Positions 45,028-54,065 of a stretch of DNA of 64,000 nt are shown in pieces. Numbering within the stretch: position 1 is the stretch's first letter; each line of letters starts with the position of its first letter. Source of the stretch: Negativicoccus succinicivorans (GTDB taxonomy: Bacteria > Bacillota > Negativicutes > Veillonellales > Negativicoccaceae); NCBI RefSeq assembly GCF_018372215.1, contig NZ_JAHAJN010000006.1, positions 1-64,000 on the forward strand, given 5' to 3'. The notes under the pieces were generated by a model. The model worked only from the letters and a program-made list of their open reading frames with translations. It was not told where the DNA came from and searched no databases. A program made the translations under genes and the position numbers.

Positions 45028-45165
45028 GAAATAATTTAGCACTACGCGCCGATTTTCCATGCGAAAATTTACTCCGATCGGCGCGTTTTTCTGCCGAACC
45101 ATGTCTCCCTATTTGGATTTTATTTTACGGTCAACATATATTCGTCGGTCAAAAGACGGACAATA

Positions 45166-45199
45166 AAAAACACCTCCGCGTTGGCAAAGGTGCTTTTTT
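45166..45199 (-). terminator. Terminator of the tRNA-Pro/tRNA-Arg operon
   Basis: Hairpin AGCACCT...AGGTGTT on the minus strand followed by a T run, just after tRNA-Arg; A and T runs flank it on both sides. Confidence 0.75.
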
Positions 45200-45203
45200 C
45201 GCA

Positions 45204-45280
45204 TGGTGTCCCAGGAGGGATTCGAACCCCCGGCCCACGGCTTAGAAGGCCGTTGCTCTATCCAACTGAGCTACTGGGAC
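45204..45280 (-). tRNA. tRNA-Arg (anticodon TCT)
   Basis: 77 nt with encoded CCA. Anticodon stem ACGGC/GCCGT, loop CTTCTAA, anticodon TCT. Only 3 bp separate it from tRNA-Pro. Confidence 0.95.
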
Positions 45281-45283
45281 GAA

Positions 45284-45360
45284 TGGTCGGAGCAGCAGGA
45301 TTTGAACCTGCGACCCCCTGATCCCAAATCAGGTGCGCTACCAAACTGCGCTATGCCCCG
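45284..45360 (-). tRNA. tRNA-Pro (anticodon TGG)
   Basis: 77 nt with encoded CCA. Anticodon stem CCTGA/TCAGG, loop TTTGGGA, anticodon TGG; acceptor CGGGGCA pairs with TGCTCCG. Confidence 0.95.
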
Positions 45361-45381
45361 AGCCTACGGTATAACAGGGTA

Positions 45382-45410
45382 ATTTTATCAGTTTTGGCAA
45401 GACGTGTCAA
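45382..45410 (-). promoter_or_regulatory. Promoter of the tRNA-Pro/tRNA-Arg operon
   Basis: Minus-strand TTGACA (45410-45405), 17-bp spacer, TAAAAT (45387-45382). The TGA stop codon of the permease gene lies inside the -35 hexamer. No terminator separates permease and tRNAs, so read-through transcription is also possible. Confidence 0.78.
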
Positions 45411-46834
45411 TTCTGCGCTTTCTGCACACGCTTGCCGCGGAACATGTATAAAACCGCGCCGAAACATAGCCAGCCGAATAAAATCAACCACTCGACCCAA
45501 GTCAGCGCGGCGGGACTGCCCGGCACGACCAGCAGCGCAATCACGGCGCCGCCGGCGAGAACGCCCGCGCCGATGCCGACTTTTCCGCCCGGTACTTTGT
45601 ACGGCCGCGGCAAATCCGGCTCGAGGTCACGCAAACGGTAGCAGGCCATCGTCACCATGGTGCACGGCACAATAAAGGCCAGGGCCGCGACTTCTGTGAG
45701 TGGCAGCAGCATGCTGTAACCCAAAAACGGTCCGATGACGGTCAATACCGCGAGTAAAATATTAGCCGCTTTCGGCGTGCCCGATTTCGGATCGACATGG
45801 GCGAAGACGGCGGGCAGTTGTCCTTTGCGTCCCATCGCCAGCATGATGCGGGCCGTCGCCGAGAAAAGCGAATTCATCGGTCCCAGCGGTCCGATCGTCG
45901 CAATCGTGAGCATGACCACATACAGATAAAAGTGGATGGATTGTAAGCTGGAAAGCGCCGGAATCGGCATTTTGACAAATTCCGTCCACGGCAAGATCGT
46001 GCTGAAGGCATAAATGCAAACGAGGTAAAATACGCAGGAAGCCAACAGCGCCCAACTGATGACGCGACCGAATTGGTGCCAGTCGAGATCTTCATGCGCT
46101 TCTTCCGCCTGGTCGGGAATCGTATCCAGGCCGGTGTAGAAAAACGGCGTCAATACGAGCACCGCGGCGAGGCCCGTCCAAAAATTCGTTCCGTTCGTCG
46201 CCGACGCGGGACCGGTCACGACTTCAAACCACGGCAAAAAGTTTTGCGGACTGCCTTTAAAGAAGGAGACCGCCATCGCCACGCACATGCCGAAGAGCAG
46301 TGTGCGCGTTAAAAGGGTCTGCAGACGCGCCATTTGCAGTGAGCCGCGAAAGTTTTGCCAGATGACGTAGCCGGAAAACAGCAAGGCGATCAACACCGGA
46401 TACAGATAGACGTCCGACCCCATGATCGTATACAGCTTATATGCGCGTAAAACCGGGAAAATTTCGGCGACAAGTTGCGTTATGATCGTCGCCACGGCCA
46501 ATGATTCCCAAGGGCATAAAACGCCGTCTCCGAACGCGAGCAACCAACCGGCGACAAAGGACGCCTTGCTGCCGAACGCGCGTTCAATGTATTCGACAAT
46601 ACCGCCTGAGATAGGAATGGCGGAGGTAAGTTCCCCAAATACCGCCGCGATCGGCAAAAGCGTCAGCGCGCCCAGCAAAAAGGCCAACATAGCCGCCAGC
46701 GGGCCGCCGCCGACAATGACCCAATCGCCTACCATCAAAATCCAGCCGGTGCCGACAATCGCGCCGAAGCCGATATTAAAATAATGCGAAACGGTCAGTG
46801 TCTTTTTTACATGTCCTGTTTCCGCTGGTTTCAT
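45407..46834 (-). CDS. APC-family amino acid permease
   Basis: A 475-residue polytopic transporter of the amino acid-polyamine-organocation superfamily with about 12 transmembrane helices. The first helix carries the substrate-binding glycine turn GFGAIVGTGW; PISGGIVEYIERAFG follows in TM3 as in basic and aromatic amino acid permeases, and a conserved cytoplasmic loop reads PKSGTPKAAN. Substrate not predictable from sequence. The ATG at 46834 (after GGAGG) overlaps the upstream stop as ATGA. The frame extends 24 codons upstream within the RuvC-like gene, which is not coding for this protein. Confidence 0.9.
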   Translation of the reverse strand: MKPAETGHVKKTLTVSHYFNIGFGAIVGTGWILMVGDWVIVGGGPLAAMLAFLLGALTLLPIAAVFGELTSAIPISGGIVEYIERAFGSKASFVAGWLLAFGDGVLCPWESLAVATIITQLVAEIFPVLRAYKLYTIMGSDVYLYPVLIALLFSGYVIWQNFRGSLQMARLQTLLTRTLLFGMCVAMAVSFFKGSPQNFLPWFEVVTGPASATNGTNFWTGLAAVLVLTPFFYTGLDTIPDQAEEAHEDLDWHQFGRVISWALLASCVFYLVCIYAFSTILPWTEFVKMPIPALSSLQSIHFYLYVVMLTIATIGPLGPMNSLFSATARIMLAMGRKGQLPAVFAHVDPKSGTPKAANILLAVLTVIGPFLGYSMLLPLTEVAALAFIVPCTMVTMACYRLRDLEPDLPRPYKVPGGKVGIGAGVLAGGAVIALLVVPGSPAALTWVEWLILFGWLCFGAVLYMFRGKRVQKAQN

Positions 46835-47268
46835 TGTTTCCTCCTGCGGGCATGCGCCAGCTGTTCCGGCATATCGTTGCCCAAATAAATTTCCGCAATA
46901 ATCCAAGCGACAAAATCATCCACCGGTTCCGGCGGCGTCTGCCATGATGTCGGAATCAGTTTGCGCCAACCTTGCCGCGGAGTGCACCGCCAGTAACGGA
47001 TTTTTCCCATTTCCGTAGTATAGCTTTCATCGACTGTCGTGTAGCCGACCTCATGCTCCCGCGCCAACCGCTCTAAAAAACGTCCGATTTCTTTACTGCG
47101 CGTGCCGTTGCCGCTGACGATTTGCGTGATCGGATACTGCTGAAAAACGGTTTGGCAAAACGGCACCAAATCGTTTGTCGGAACAATTTCTTTATGAATC
47201 AGTTCAGCGTCTTCACGGACAACCGCTGTTCCCGTTTTCGCCGAACCTGGATCAATGGCTAAAATCAT
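46831..47268 (-). CDS. RuvC/YqgF-like RNase H-fold protein
   Basis: A 145-residue protein beginning MILAIDPGSAKTGTAVV, the first acidic strand of the RuvC/YqgF fold; further family-like phrases are VSGNGTRSKEIGRFLE and VDESYTTEMG. The C-terminus has PEPVDDFVAWIIAEIYL, placing further acidic residues in the last helix. It may act as a resolvase-like or pre-rRNA-processing nuclease, but it is diverged from both RuvC and YqgF. ATG at 47268 follows GAGGAAG. It is translationally coupled to the permease, a combination without obvious logic. Confidence 0.78.
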   Translation of the reverse strand: MILAIDPGSAKTGTAVVREDAELIHKEIVPTNDLVPFCQTVFQQYPITQIVSGNGTRSKEIGRFLERLAREHEVGYTTVDESYTTEMGKIRYWRCTPRQGWRKLIPTSWQTPPEPVDDFVAWIIAEIYLGNDMPEQLAHARRRKQ

Positions 47269-47285
47269 ACTTCCTCTTTTTCCCC

Positions 47286-47312
47286 ACAAAAATCCCCGCC
47301 GGAGCGGGGATG
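47286..47312 (-). terminator. Terminator of the LPS operon
   Basis: Minus-strand hairpin ATCCCCGC-TCCG-GCGGGGAT followed by TTTTTG, 10 bp after the DUF3084 stop. It closes the 15-gene operon. Confidence 0.85.
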
Positions 47313-47318
47313 AATTAT

Positions 47319-48503
47319 TTATTTCGCAGTAACGATAATATCGATTCGCACAGGCCCTTCCGTATAAATATCCTGTTTGGCCACGGCGCGGAGATTGACG
47401 TCGCCTCCCTTCGCCGCGATTTCCTGAATGGTATTGAACAACTGCAATCCGTCCACCTGCCCGACATTGCCCGTCAGCGGATCCGGCAAGACGCCTTTTT
47501 GCGTCGCGTGCTGATTGACATCCTGCAGAAATTGCAACACGCTCATCTCGATATTGCCGCGACCGCTGTAGGCGGAAAGATCCGTCGCATACACCGTTTC
47601 GCCCTGCCGATACAGCAACAGATCATCATGGATGACAAAGTCGACCCAGGCGGGTTCGCCATAGATGATGTTGCCCGCCGCCACCACGCGAACCAGTTTT
47701 TTCTGCGCGGAATTTTGTAACTCCGCCGATGCTTTCTCCAATGTTGCCGGCAGCACGCGAATAAGCGTGGTGTCTTCCTGCGTATTAAGCTGTTTTTGCA
47801 GCAGCCGATTCGTATCATTCAACACATTCGCCAAGACCTGCCGCGCCTGATCGGCGTTCAAGTGGCTTTCGACAACGGCGCTGGAAAGTATCTGACCGAC
47901 GCGGAAGATGACTTGCCCTTCCCGCAGGCTGACGATATTGGTGCGTAAACGTTCCGCTTCCGCATCGAGTTTCTGAATGTTTTCGGTCAGTTCGCCGCGC
48001 ATCGTTTCCAATTGGGCGATTTCTTCGGCGGAGGCGTGCACATCGTCCTGCGCTTTACGATACGCATCTTCCACCACTTGCAGTTGCGCGCGCATGTAGC
48101 TTTCCTGCTCCTGCGCCAGCGCCAGTTGCGTATTCGTTTCGCGCACGCGTTCGGTCATGCGATTGTATTCCGTGGTTTGTTCCGCCAATTGCGCTTTACT
48201 GCGTTCCAATTCAGCATTCTTTTGCTGCACTTCGCTGCCCAAACGGCTCAGTTCGCCCTGCAACTGTTCCATACCGAAAAGCGCCGTCCGAACGTTCTCG
48301 GAAAGAGCGCTGAGAACGCCGATCGTCATCAAGGCGATCATGATGCCCGTGAGCACCGTAACGAGAATCGACGTGTACTTCGGTCGCATGCCGAAGAGCG
48401 AAATTCGTTTTTTGCCGACCTTGCTGCCAATTTTGTCGCCCAAGAAAGCGATCAAACCGCCCATTACGGCCAGCACGCAAAAAATTAAAATGCCGATTTC
48501 CAT
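47319..48503 (-). CDS. DUF3084 domain protein, membrane-anchored coiled coil
   Basis: A 394-residue protein with two N-terminal transmembrane helices (about 3-21 and 46-66), a long coiled coil (about 75-200, Q/E/L-rich) and a C-terminal globular part. Its sequence fits DUF3084, known from cyanobacteria and Negativicutes, i.e. diderms with unusual envelopes. The family phrase KRISLFGMRPKYTSIL lies between the two helices. It is the last gene of the LPS operon, 10 bp after the LptF/G permease, so a role in envelope assembly is likely but unproven. ATG preceded by GGAG. Confidence 0.82.
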   Translation of the reverse strand: MEIGILIFCVLAVMGGLIAFLGDKIGSKVGKKRISLFGMRPKYTSILVTVLTGIMIALMTIGVLSALSENVRTALFGMEQLQGELSRLGSEVQQKNAELERSKAQLAEQTTEYNRMTERVRETNTQLALAQEQESYMRAQLQVVEDAYRKAQDDVHASAEEIAQLETMRGELTENIQKLDAEAERLRTNIVSLREGQVIFRVGQILSSAVVESHLNADQARQVLANVLNDTNRLLQKQLNTQEDTTLIRVLPATLEKASAELQNSAQKKLVRVVAAGNIIYGEPAWVDFVIHDDLLLYRQGETVYATDLSAYSGRGNIEMSVLQFLQDVNQHATQKGVLPDPLTGNVGQVDGLQLFNTIQEIAAKGGDVNLRAVAKQDIYTEGPVRIDIIVTAK

Positions 48504-48513
48504 ACCTGCTCCT

Positions 48514-49602
48514 TTACCGTGAGACGCGACGGATCAAGATGATTCCCGCCACGACCGCCAAAATATTCGGCAGCCAAACCGCCACCGCCGGCGCAAGCAC
48601 ATGCCCCTCGCCCAGCGCCGCGGTAAATGTCATTAACGCATAATAGATAAAAATAACGATGACGCTCAGTCCGAAACCGAGGGACGATGAAGAACGCTGC
48701 CGCTGCACACCGAGCGGCGCGCCGATTAACGCGAACGCGAAGCTCGCGAAGGGTAACGAAAACCGCTGGTGCAGTTCCATTTGCAGGCGTGTCGTATCGA
48801 CGTACGCCGCTTCAAACGCCTGTATCTGCTGCGTCAATTCACGAATCGTCATCGTTTCCGGCTTTTTCTTTACTTCCGTCACCTGCGTAGGTGTCGTCGT
48901 GAACGGCAAAACCTGCTCTTCAAACCGCAACATGCGATCCACGCCGTCGCCGCCCGAAAGATCGTAAACAGTGCCGTTGGATAATACCCAATGGCCGTCC
49001 TGCCAACGCGCCTCGGGCGCGTTTTCTATCCGCACCAACTGATTATTTTGAAATTCCTGAATGGTAATCGTCTGCAAAACTTCGCGCTTATCATCGTACT
49101 TACGCGCATACAGCAAATGCCGGATCGAGTCATCGTTGACGTCTTTCAAAACGATGTGTTCATGCACCTGAGGTTTGACGTTATTTTTGATTTCGTGATC
49201 AATGGTGTATTCGTATGCGTATGTGGCGGCCGGAACAACGTATTCGTTAAACAATACCGTCGCCATGCTGATGACCAAGCTCAACGCGATAATCGGCGCG
49301 ATGAGACGAGTGAAGCTTTGTCCCGCCGTACGCATGACGATGAGTTCGCTGCTGCCCGACGTCCGCGCGACAGCCATTAACGCCCCCAGCAAGACCGACA
49401 TCGGGAAGGTATAGACAATAATCTTCGGCAAGGCCAGGAAAAACACCTTAGTGACCGCCCAGACGGAAGCCCCGTAAGAAGTCAAAAGCTGCGCGATACG
49501 AAACAACAGGTCCGCGCCGATGAAGATCGCGGTAAACGCGGCGACGCCAAATAAAAAAGGCGCGACAAACTCCCGTAACATGTATTTATCTAAAATCCGC
49601 AT
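48514..49602 (-). CDS. LptF/LptG family LPS export permease
   Basis: A 362-residue inner-membrane permease of the Lpt ABC transporter. Three transmembrane helices at each end flank a beta-jellyroll periplasmic domain (about 130-240). The N-terminal MRILDKYMLREFVAPFLFG and FPMSVLLGALMAVARTSGSSEL are family hallmarks. Proteobacteria encode two such proteins, LptF and LptG; only one is in this operon. The ATG at 49602 is six bases after GGAG; an ATG two codons earlier overlaps that site. It pairs with lptB 45 bp upstream. Confidence 0.92.
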   Translation of the reverse strand: MRILDKYMLREFVAPFLFGVAAFTAIFIGADLLFRIAQLLTSYGASVWAVTKVFFLALPKIIVYTFPMSVLLGALMAVARTSGSSELIVMRTAGQSFTRLIAPIIALSLVISMATVLFNEYVVPAATYAYEYTIDHEIKNNVKPQVHEHIVLKDVNDDSIRHLLYARKYDDKREVLQTITIQEFQNNQLVRIENAPEARWQDGHWVLSNGTVYDLSGGDGVDRMLRFEEQVLPFTTTPTQVTEVKKKPETMTIRELTQQIQAFEAAYVDTTRLQMELHQRFSLPFASFAFALIGAPLGVQRQRSSSSLGFGLSVIVIFIYYALMTFTAALGEGHVLAPAVAVWLPNILAVVAGIILIRRVSR

Positions 49603-49653
49603 ACGCATCTCCTGCTCTTGCCTCTTTTATCTTATCACATTTTTCCACAGCGT

Positions 49654-50379
49654 TTAGATTAAACGGAAGTTCTCGCCAAGATAAAATTTGCGCGCCAGCG
49701 GGTGTTCCGCCACCGTATTGGCATCGCCTTCGAGAAGAATCTTCCCTTCATTCAAAATGTAGGCGTGATCCACAATCGCCAAGGTCTCACGCACATTATG
49801 ATCGGTAATCAACACGCCGATATCGCGTTCCCGCAAGTGGGAAATGACGGTCTGAATATCCGCGACCGCGATGGGATCGACGCCCGCAAACGGCTCATCG
49901 AGCAAAATGAATTGCGGATCATGACACAGGCAACGCGCAATTTCCACGCGCCGCCGTTCCCCGCCCGAAAGTTGGCTGCCCAACCGCGTTTCCACGCGTT
50001 CGAGGCCGAATTCCGCCAGCAACGCGTTCGCCCGTTCATCGCGTTCCTTCGGCGTCAAATCCTCCCGCGTTTGCAAGATCGCCAAGAGGTTGTCACGCAC
50101 GCTGAGCTTGCGAAAAACGGATGCTTCCTGCGGCAAATAGCCGATGCCGTACCGCGCCCGTTTATGAATCGGCTCCCGTGTAATATCCGTGTCGTCGACC
50201 GTAATGGTGCCGGTGTCCGGACGCACGATACCGACCATCATATAAAACGTGGTGGTTTTTCCCGCGCCGTTGGGTCCCAGCAGACCGACCGCTTTGCCCC
50301 GCTCGACATGAACGCTGACGCCGTCGACCACACGCCGTTTCTGGTAGGATTTCGTGAGATTATGAGTAGCGAGCCGCAT
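49654..50379 (-). CDS. lptB: LPS export ABC transporter ATPase LptB
   Basis: A 241-residue cytoplasmic ATPase that powers LPS extraction from the inner membrane. Walker A GLLGPNGAGKTT, Q-loop GYLPQEASVFRKL, signature LSGGERRRVEIARCL, Walker B FILLDEPFAGVDPIAV and switch His in ITDHNVRETL are all present. The PQEASVFRKL phrase is characteristic of LptB. It starts 1 bp after the lptA stop. Confidence 0.97.
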   Translation of the reverse strand: MRLATHNLTKSYQKRRVVDGVSVHVERGKAVGLLGPNGAGKTTTFYMMVGIVRPDTGTITVDDTDITREPIHKRARYGIGYLPQEASVFRKLSVRDNLLAILQTREDLTPKERDERANALLAEFGLERVETRLGSQLSGGERRRVEIARCLCHDPQFILLDEPFAGVDPIAVADIQTVISHLRERDIGVLITDHNVRETLAIVDHAYILNEGKILLEGDANTVAEHPLARKFYLGENFRLI

Positions 50380-50380
50380 C

Positions 50381-51088
50381 TTATTGTCCGCCTCTGATGA
50401 CGAGCGTGCTGCGCCCTTTCGTTTCGACCGCCTGTTCTTTCAAGCGCACTTCCAGCGCCGGCCCGTTCAGCGTGTTTCCGTTCTGCACCGCATGGGCATT
50501 GCCCGTAAGTACGGCGAATCCGTCATCCGCGCCCGGCGTTTGCGTGTACGTGATCGCATCCGCCGTGGCTGCAAACGCCTGCTCCGGATGCGAAAGGCTG
50601 ACTCCGCCCGTGCCGATCATGCGAATTTCATTCACATAGGCTTCGACGTGGCCCGCCGTCATTTCCGTACCCGGTACAGCTAAGTACGCATTACCGTCAA
50701 TCGTGCCGTAACCGTCCGACGGACGATAGGTGACAGTGGCGCCGCGCAAGGTGCGGTCATCCGCATGCATTTCCACGCCGCCCGACGCCGCCAGCGACTG
50801 ATCGGCATAAGCCGTCACCGTGGCCGCGGTGAGCGAAGTCGCGCCGTCAACATAGGAAACGCCACCAGACAGCGTCGCGCTTTGATCGGCGAAACGGTAA
50901 AGCCCCTCGGTGCCGGTCATTTTCGCCGTGCCGCGCGTAATCACGACATTGCCTTTCGCCTGTGCCGTATCCTCATTGCCGTTATAGGTCAGCGTATCCG
51001 CCGTAATCGTAGTATCGACCGCGCCGACGCTCCATGCCGTCATGACAAAAAGCGCAAGCGCTGCCATTGTTATCCATCGTTTATTCAT
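50381..51088 (-). CDS. lptA: Periplasmic LPS transport protein LptA (OstA-like)
   Basis: A 235-residue protein with a Sec signal peptide (about 1-23, hydrophobic LALFVMTAWSVGAV) and a repeated beta-strand domain of the LptA/OstA superfamily: ITADTLTYNGNEDTAQAKGN is the typical opening. It would form the periplasmic bridge for LPS. Longer than E. coli LptA (185), in line with OstA-like proteins of diderm Firmicutes. Its start overlaps lptC by 4 bp. Confidence 0.9.
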   Translation of the reverse strand: MNKRWITMAALALFVMTAWSVGAVDTTITADTLTYNGNEDTAQAKGNVVITRGTAKMTGTEGLYRFADQSATLSGGVSYVDGATSLTAATVTAYADQSLAASGGVEMHADDRTLRGATVTYRPSDGYGTIDGNAYLAVPGTEMTAGHVEAYVNEIRMIGTGGVSLSHPEQAFAATADAITYTQTPGADDGFAVLTGNAHAVQNGNTLNGPALEVRLKEQAVETKGRSTLVIRGGQ

Positions 51089-51630
51089 TGCGCTTCATCC
51101 CCCTTCACGAGCCGCGCGTTGCCGCTTACCGTGGCCTGTCGCAACGCGCGATCGGCGACCAGCTCATCACCGGTGAGCACCATGCCGTTACGCTCAAGAC
51201 GAATGCCGTCCGTCGCGGTCAGCTTACCGGTGCCGCCATCATATAAAAGATTATTCACTTTGACATAGGTATCGTTATCGCTGCGAATTTCGACGCTTCC
51301 CATTAGACGCACCGTTTTTTGCATATTATCGACTTCGCCTTTTTGGGCCTGGACATGAATTTGATGCGGACCGTCGCTGAATAACGCTTCCGCTTCTTCC
51401 AGGTACAAGACGCGCGTCTTCGGATTCATCATGATACGCTTGGCGGACAGTTTCCAAATCAATTCGCCATTTTCTTCCTGCTGCAGATCCACGCCTTTGA
51501 ATTCGACCAGGGCGGTTTCCTGATCCGGAGCAGATTCCGGTCCGACGCCGAAAAAAGCGTACCAAATACCGCCGGCAAACAGCAACAGCGCGCCGATCGC
51601 CAACAGCCACCATTTCGGTTGTTTCATCAT
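51085..51630 (-). CDS. lptC: LPS transport protein LptC
   Basis: A 181-residue bitopic protein: one N-terminal transmembrane helix (WWLLAIGALLLFAGGIWYAFF) then a periplasmic beta-jellyroll (LVEFKGVDLQQEENGELIWKL). LptC links the LptB2FG complex to LptA. The double ATG at 51630/51627 overlaps the acyltransferase stop (ATGATG); the frame upstream of it is acyltransferase coding. Weak sequence conservation is normal for LptC; context makes the call firm. Confidence 0.88.
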   Translation of the reverse strand: MMKQPKWWLLAIGALLLFAGGIWYAFFGVGPESAPDQETALVEFKGVDLQQEENGELIWKLSAKRIMMNPKTRVLYLEEAEALFSDGPHQIHVQAQKGEVDNMQKTVRLMGSVEIRSDNDTYVKVNNLLYDGGTGKLTATDGIRLERNGMVLTGDELVADRALRQATVSGNARLVKGDEAQ

Positions 51631-52547
51631 CGCACCGCCTCGTCTCCCCGATACCGTCGCATTTGTTCCGGCTCCGTCCACCAACGCCGCTGGACCCACA
51701 ACCATTCCGGCGGGTAGCGGAGAATAAAATCTTCTATTTCCCGCGTGCAGCGCTGCATTAAACGGTCGACATCCGCTTGCTCGTCACCCGTGTCTTCATA
51801 GTAAAAGGGCTCGCCGATATGGATCACATGCCCGCTCAGATCTTCGCGGCGGCGAATAAACAACGGCACAATCGGCGATTTAAACCGACGCGCGAACACG
51901 GCCGGCCCCTCTACCGCGGACGAAACGCGATTCAAAAACATCACCGGCACGCCGTTGACATCGCCGTCTTTATCGGCTAAAAAGCCGAGAATTTTTTTGC
52001 GTTTGATCGCTCTTGCGGCGCCGATGATTTCGGAGCCGCCGCTATGAAATACATCCAGCCCCGCCATCGTGCGGAAACGATTTAAAAGCGCCGTCACCGT
52101 GTCATTGGGCTGCCGCTTCGCAATCGTGGTGGTGGGAAATCCCGCCAGCGCAAGTCCCGCTCCGAGCCACTCCCAGTTGCCGATATGCGCCGTCAGACCG
52201 ATCACGCCGCGTTGCTCCGCAAGCGCGGCATGCAAACGCTCGGGATGATCCATCGTAATATAACGTTCCAAATGCTCCCGTTCCGCCACGAGCCGCGGCG
52301 TATAAAGCACTTCGAGCGCTGTCATGCCGAGATGTTCAAAATGTTGCTGCAGTAACGGTTCGGCTTCTTCACGCGTGAGCGAAAGTCCGCTCATCATTTG
52401 GGAAAGCGCGCGATCACGCGGTTTTTTCAAGCGTTGTAAAACGGTCGGACCCAGCCAACGGCCGATCGCCAAAACACGTTCATAACGCATTTGGCAAAGC
52501 ATTCGGCTCATCGTGTTCCAAAAAGTATACTCCGCGTTCACAGCCAT
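51627..52547 (-). CDS. lpxL: LpxL/HtrB-family lipid A acyltransferase
   Basis: A 306-residue inner-membrane late acyltransferase that adds a secondary acyl chain to Kdo-lipid A. The HxxxxE catalytic motif is HIGNWEW (family form HX4D/E), with GFLADKDGDVNG and the end motif YPPEWLWVQRRW as in LpxL proteins. I chose the ATG at 52547 (MAVNAEYTFW) after GAAGGG; upstream codons belong to kdsC. Only one copy is seen here, so a second acyl chain would need another gene. Confidence 0.9.
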   Translation of the reverse strand: MAVNAEYTFWNTMSRMLCQMRYERVLAIGRWLGPTVLQRLKKPRDRALSQMMSGLSLTREEAEPLLQQHFEHLGMTALEVLYTPRLVAEREHLERYITMDHPERLHAALAEQRGVIGLTAHIGNWEWLGAGLALAGFPTTTIAKRQPNDTVTALLNRFRTMAGLDVFHSGGSEIIGAARAIKRKKILGFLADKDGDVNGVPVMFLNRVSSAVEGPAVFARRFKSPIVPLFIRRREDLSGHVIHIGEPFYYEDTGDEQADVDRLMQRCTREIEDFILRYPPEWLWVQRRWWTEPEQMRRYRGDEAVR

Positions 52548-52560
52548 CGTCCCTTCGTCC

Positions 52561-53094
52561 TTATACCGATTCTTCGCTGGACTGGTTTTTGTAAAATTGC
52601 ACCAGTTCATCCCAACGGCCCTGTGCTTTCAGAACCATTTCAATCCATTCGCGCGCGGCGCCGTCACCGCCGTTACGACTGGCAATCCAGTCGGCGCCAT
52701 CCTGCACTTCCAACGCGGCATCGGCCGGCGCCGCCGCGAAGCCGACGCGCGCCAGCACGCCGAGATCATTCAAATCATCGCCCATGTAACCGATTTCTTC
52801 CCAGCTCCATCCTTCTTCCGCGATGATTTGGGAAAGCTCGGCCACTTTATTCTGCACGCCTTGCCGGCAAAACGCCACTTTCAGCTCTTCCCCGCGATGT
52901 TGCGTAATCTTGGAACTGCGGCCCGTGAGCAGTGCGATTTTCAGTCCCGCGTACGGCGCCAGCGCCATCGCCAGGCCGTCACGAACCGAAAACGATTTCG
53001 CGAGCTCGCCGTCGTTGCCGATCTCGATCGTCGCCGGCGTCAGTGTGCCGTCGACATCAAATACTAAGAGCTTCAGTTTCTTGATATCCGCCAT
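52561..53094 (-). CDS. kdsC: Kdo 8-phosphate phosphatase KdsC
   Basis: A 177-residue C0-type HAD phosphatase producing Kdo. Motif I DVDGTLTPA, motif II LLTGRSS, motif IV GYMGDDLND, and a lysine in QNKVAEL. Length and lack of a cap domain match KdsC tetramers. The start overlaps the kdsD stop as TAATG. Confidence 0.95.
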   Translation of the reverse strand: MADIKKLKLLVFDVDGTLTPATIEIGNDGELAKSFSVRDGLAMALAPYAGLKIALLTGRSSKITQHRGEELKVAFCRQGVQNKVAELSQIIAEEGWSWEEIGYMGDDLNDLGVLARVGFAAAPADAALEVQDGADWIASRNGGDGAAREWIEMVLKAQGRWDELVQFYKNQSSEESV

Positions 53095-54065
53095 TATACT
53101 ACCCCCTGCCGTAATAAATCGGTCAGATGCACTATGCCGATCGGCTGCGACGCGTCGCCGACCACCGGTAATACGGTAATCGGTCGCGGCTCATGACTCT
53201 GCATGACATGCAAGGCCTGCGCCGCTAGTTTTTCAGACGTAATAACATGCGGATCACGCGTCATAATTTCAGCCACCGAAACCTGTAATACTTCGGTTCC
53301 TTTTTCCAGCGCCCGACGAATATCGCCGTCGGTCACCAGCCCCACCAATACGCCTTGTTCATCAACGACCGATGTGGCGCCCAGGCCTTTGGCCGTCATT
53401 TCAAAAAGCGCGTTTTGCACGGTTGTCGTCAAGACCACGACAGGGTTCTGTTCCTCTTTATGCATGATGTCAGCGACCGTCAACAAAAGTTTGCGCCCGA
53501 GTGATCCGCCCGGATGAAACAGCGCGAACCGATCCGCGGTGAAACCGTGCATTTCCATTAAGGCGATCGCCAACGCATCCCCTACCGCCAAGGCGACGGT
53601 GGTGCTGGTTGTCGGCGCCAAACCCAGCGGGCAGGCTTCCTCTTCCACGCTGACATCCAAAGTGATATCGGCGCGTTTTCCCAAGGTCGACCCGGGATTG
53701 CCGACGACGGCAATCAAGCGCGCGCCGATTCTGCGCAATGACGGCAAAATGCCGATGATCTCTCCGGTCTCGCCACTGTTGGAAAGCGCAAGCACCACAT
53801 CATCTTCCGTTACCATGCCCAAGTCGCCGTGGATCGCCTCCGCGGGATGCAGAAAGAAGGACGGCGTGCCGGTGCTGGCCAGCGTCGCGGAAATTTTACG
53901 CGCGATATGTCCGGATTTCCCCATACCGGTGACGACGATGCGACCCGCGGCGCCATTCATCATGCGTACAGCCTCGGCAAACGACTCGTCCCACCGCGAG
54001 GCCAAGGCTAAAATGCCGGCCGCTTCCGTGCGCAGAACATGTTCCATCGTCGTTTGAATGGTCAT
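53094..54065 (-). CDS. kdsD: D-arabinose 5-phosphate isomerase KdsD
   Basis: A 323-residue KpsF/GutQ-family enzyme converting ribulose 5-phosphate to arabinose 5-phosphate, first step to Kdo. SIS domain (about 35-170) with RIVVTGMGKSGHIARKISA and SNSGETGEI, then two CBS domains (about 205-320). Coupled to kdsA (4-bp overlap). Confidence 0.95.
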   Translation of the reverse strand: MTIQTTMEHVLRTEAAGILALASRWDESFAEAVRMMNGAAGRIVVTGMGKSGHIARKISATLASTGTPSFFLHPAEAIHGDLGMVTEDDVVLALSNSGETGEIIGILPSLRRIGARLIAVVGNPGSTLGKRADITLDVSVEEEACPLGLAPTTSTTVALAVGDALAIALMEMHGFTADRFALFHPGGSLGRKLLLTVADIMHKEEQNPVVVLTTTVQNALFEMTAKGLGATSVVDEQGVLVGLVTDGDIRRALEKGTEVLQVSVAEIMTRDPHVITSEKLAAQALHVMQSHEPRPITVLPVVGDASQPIGIVHLTDLLRQGVV

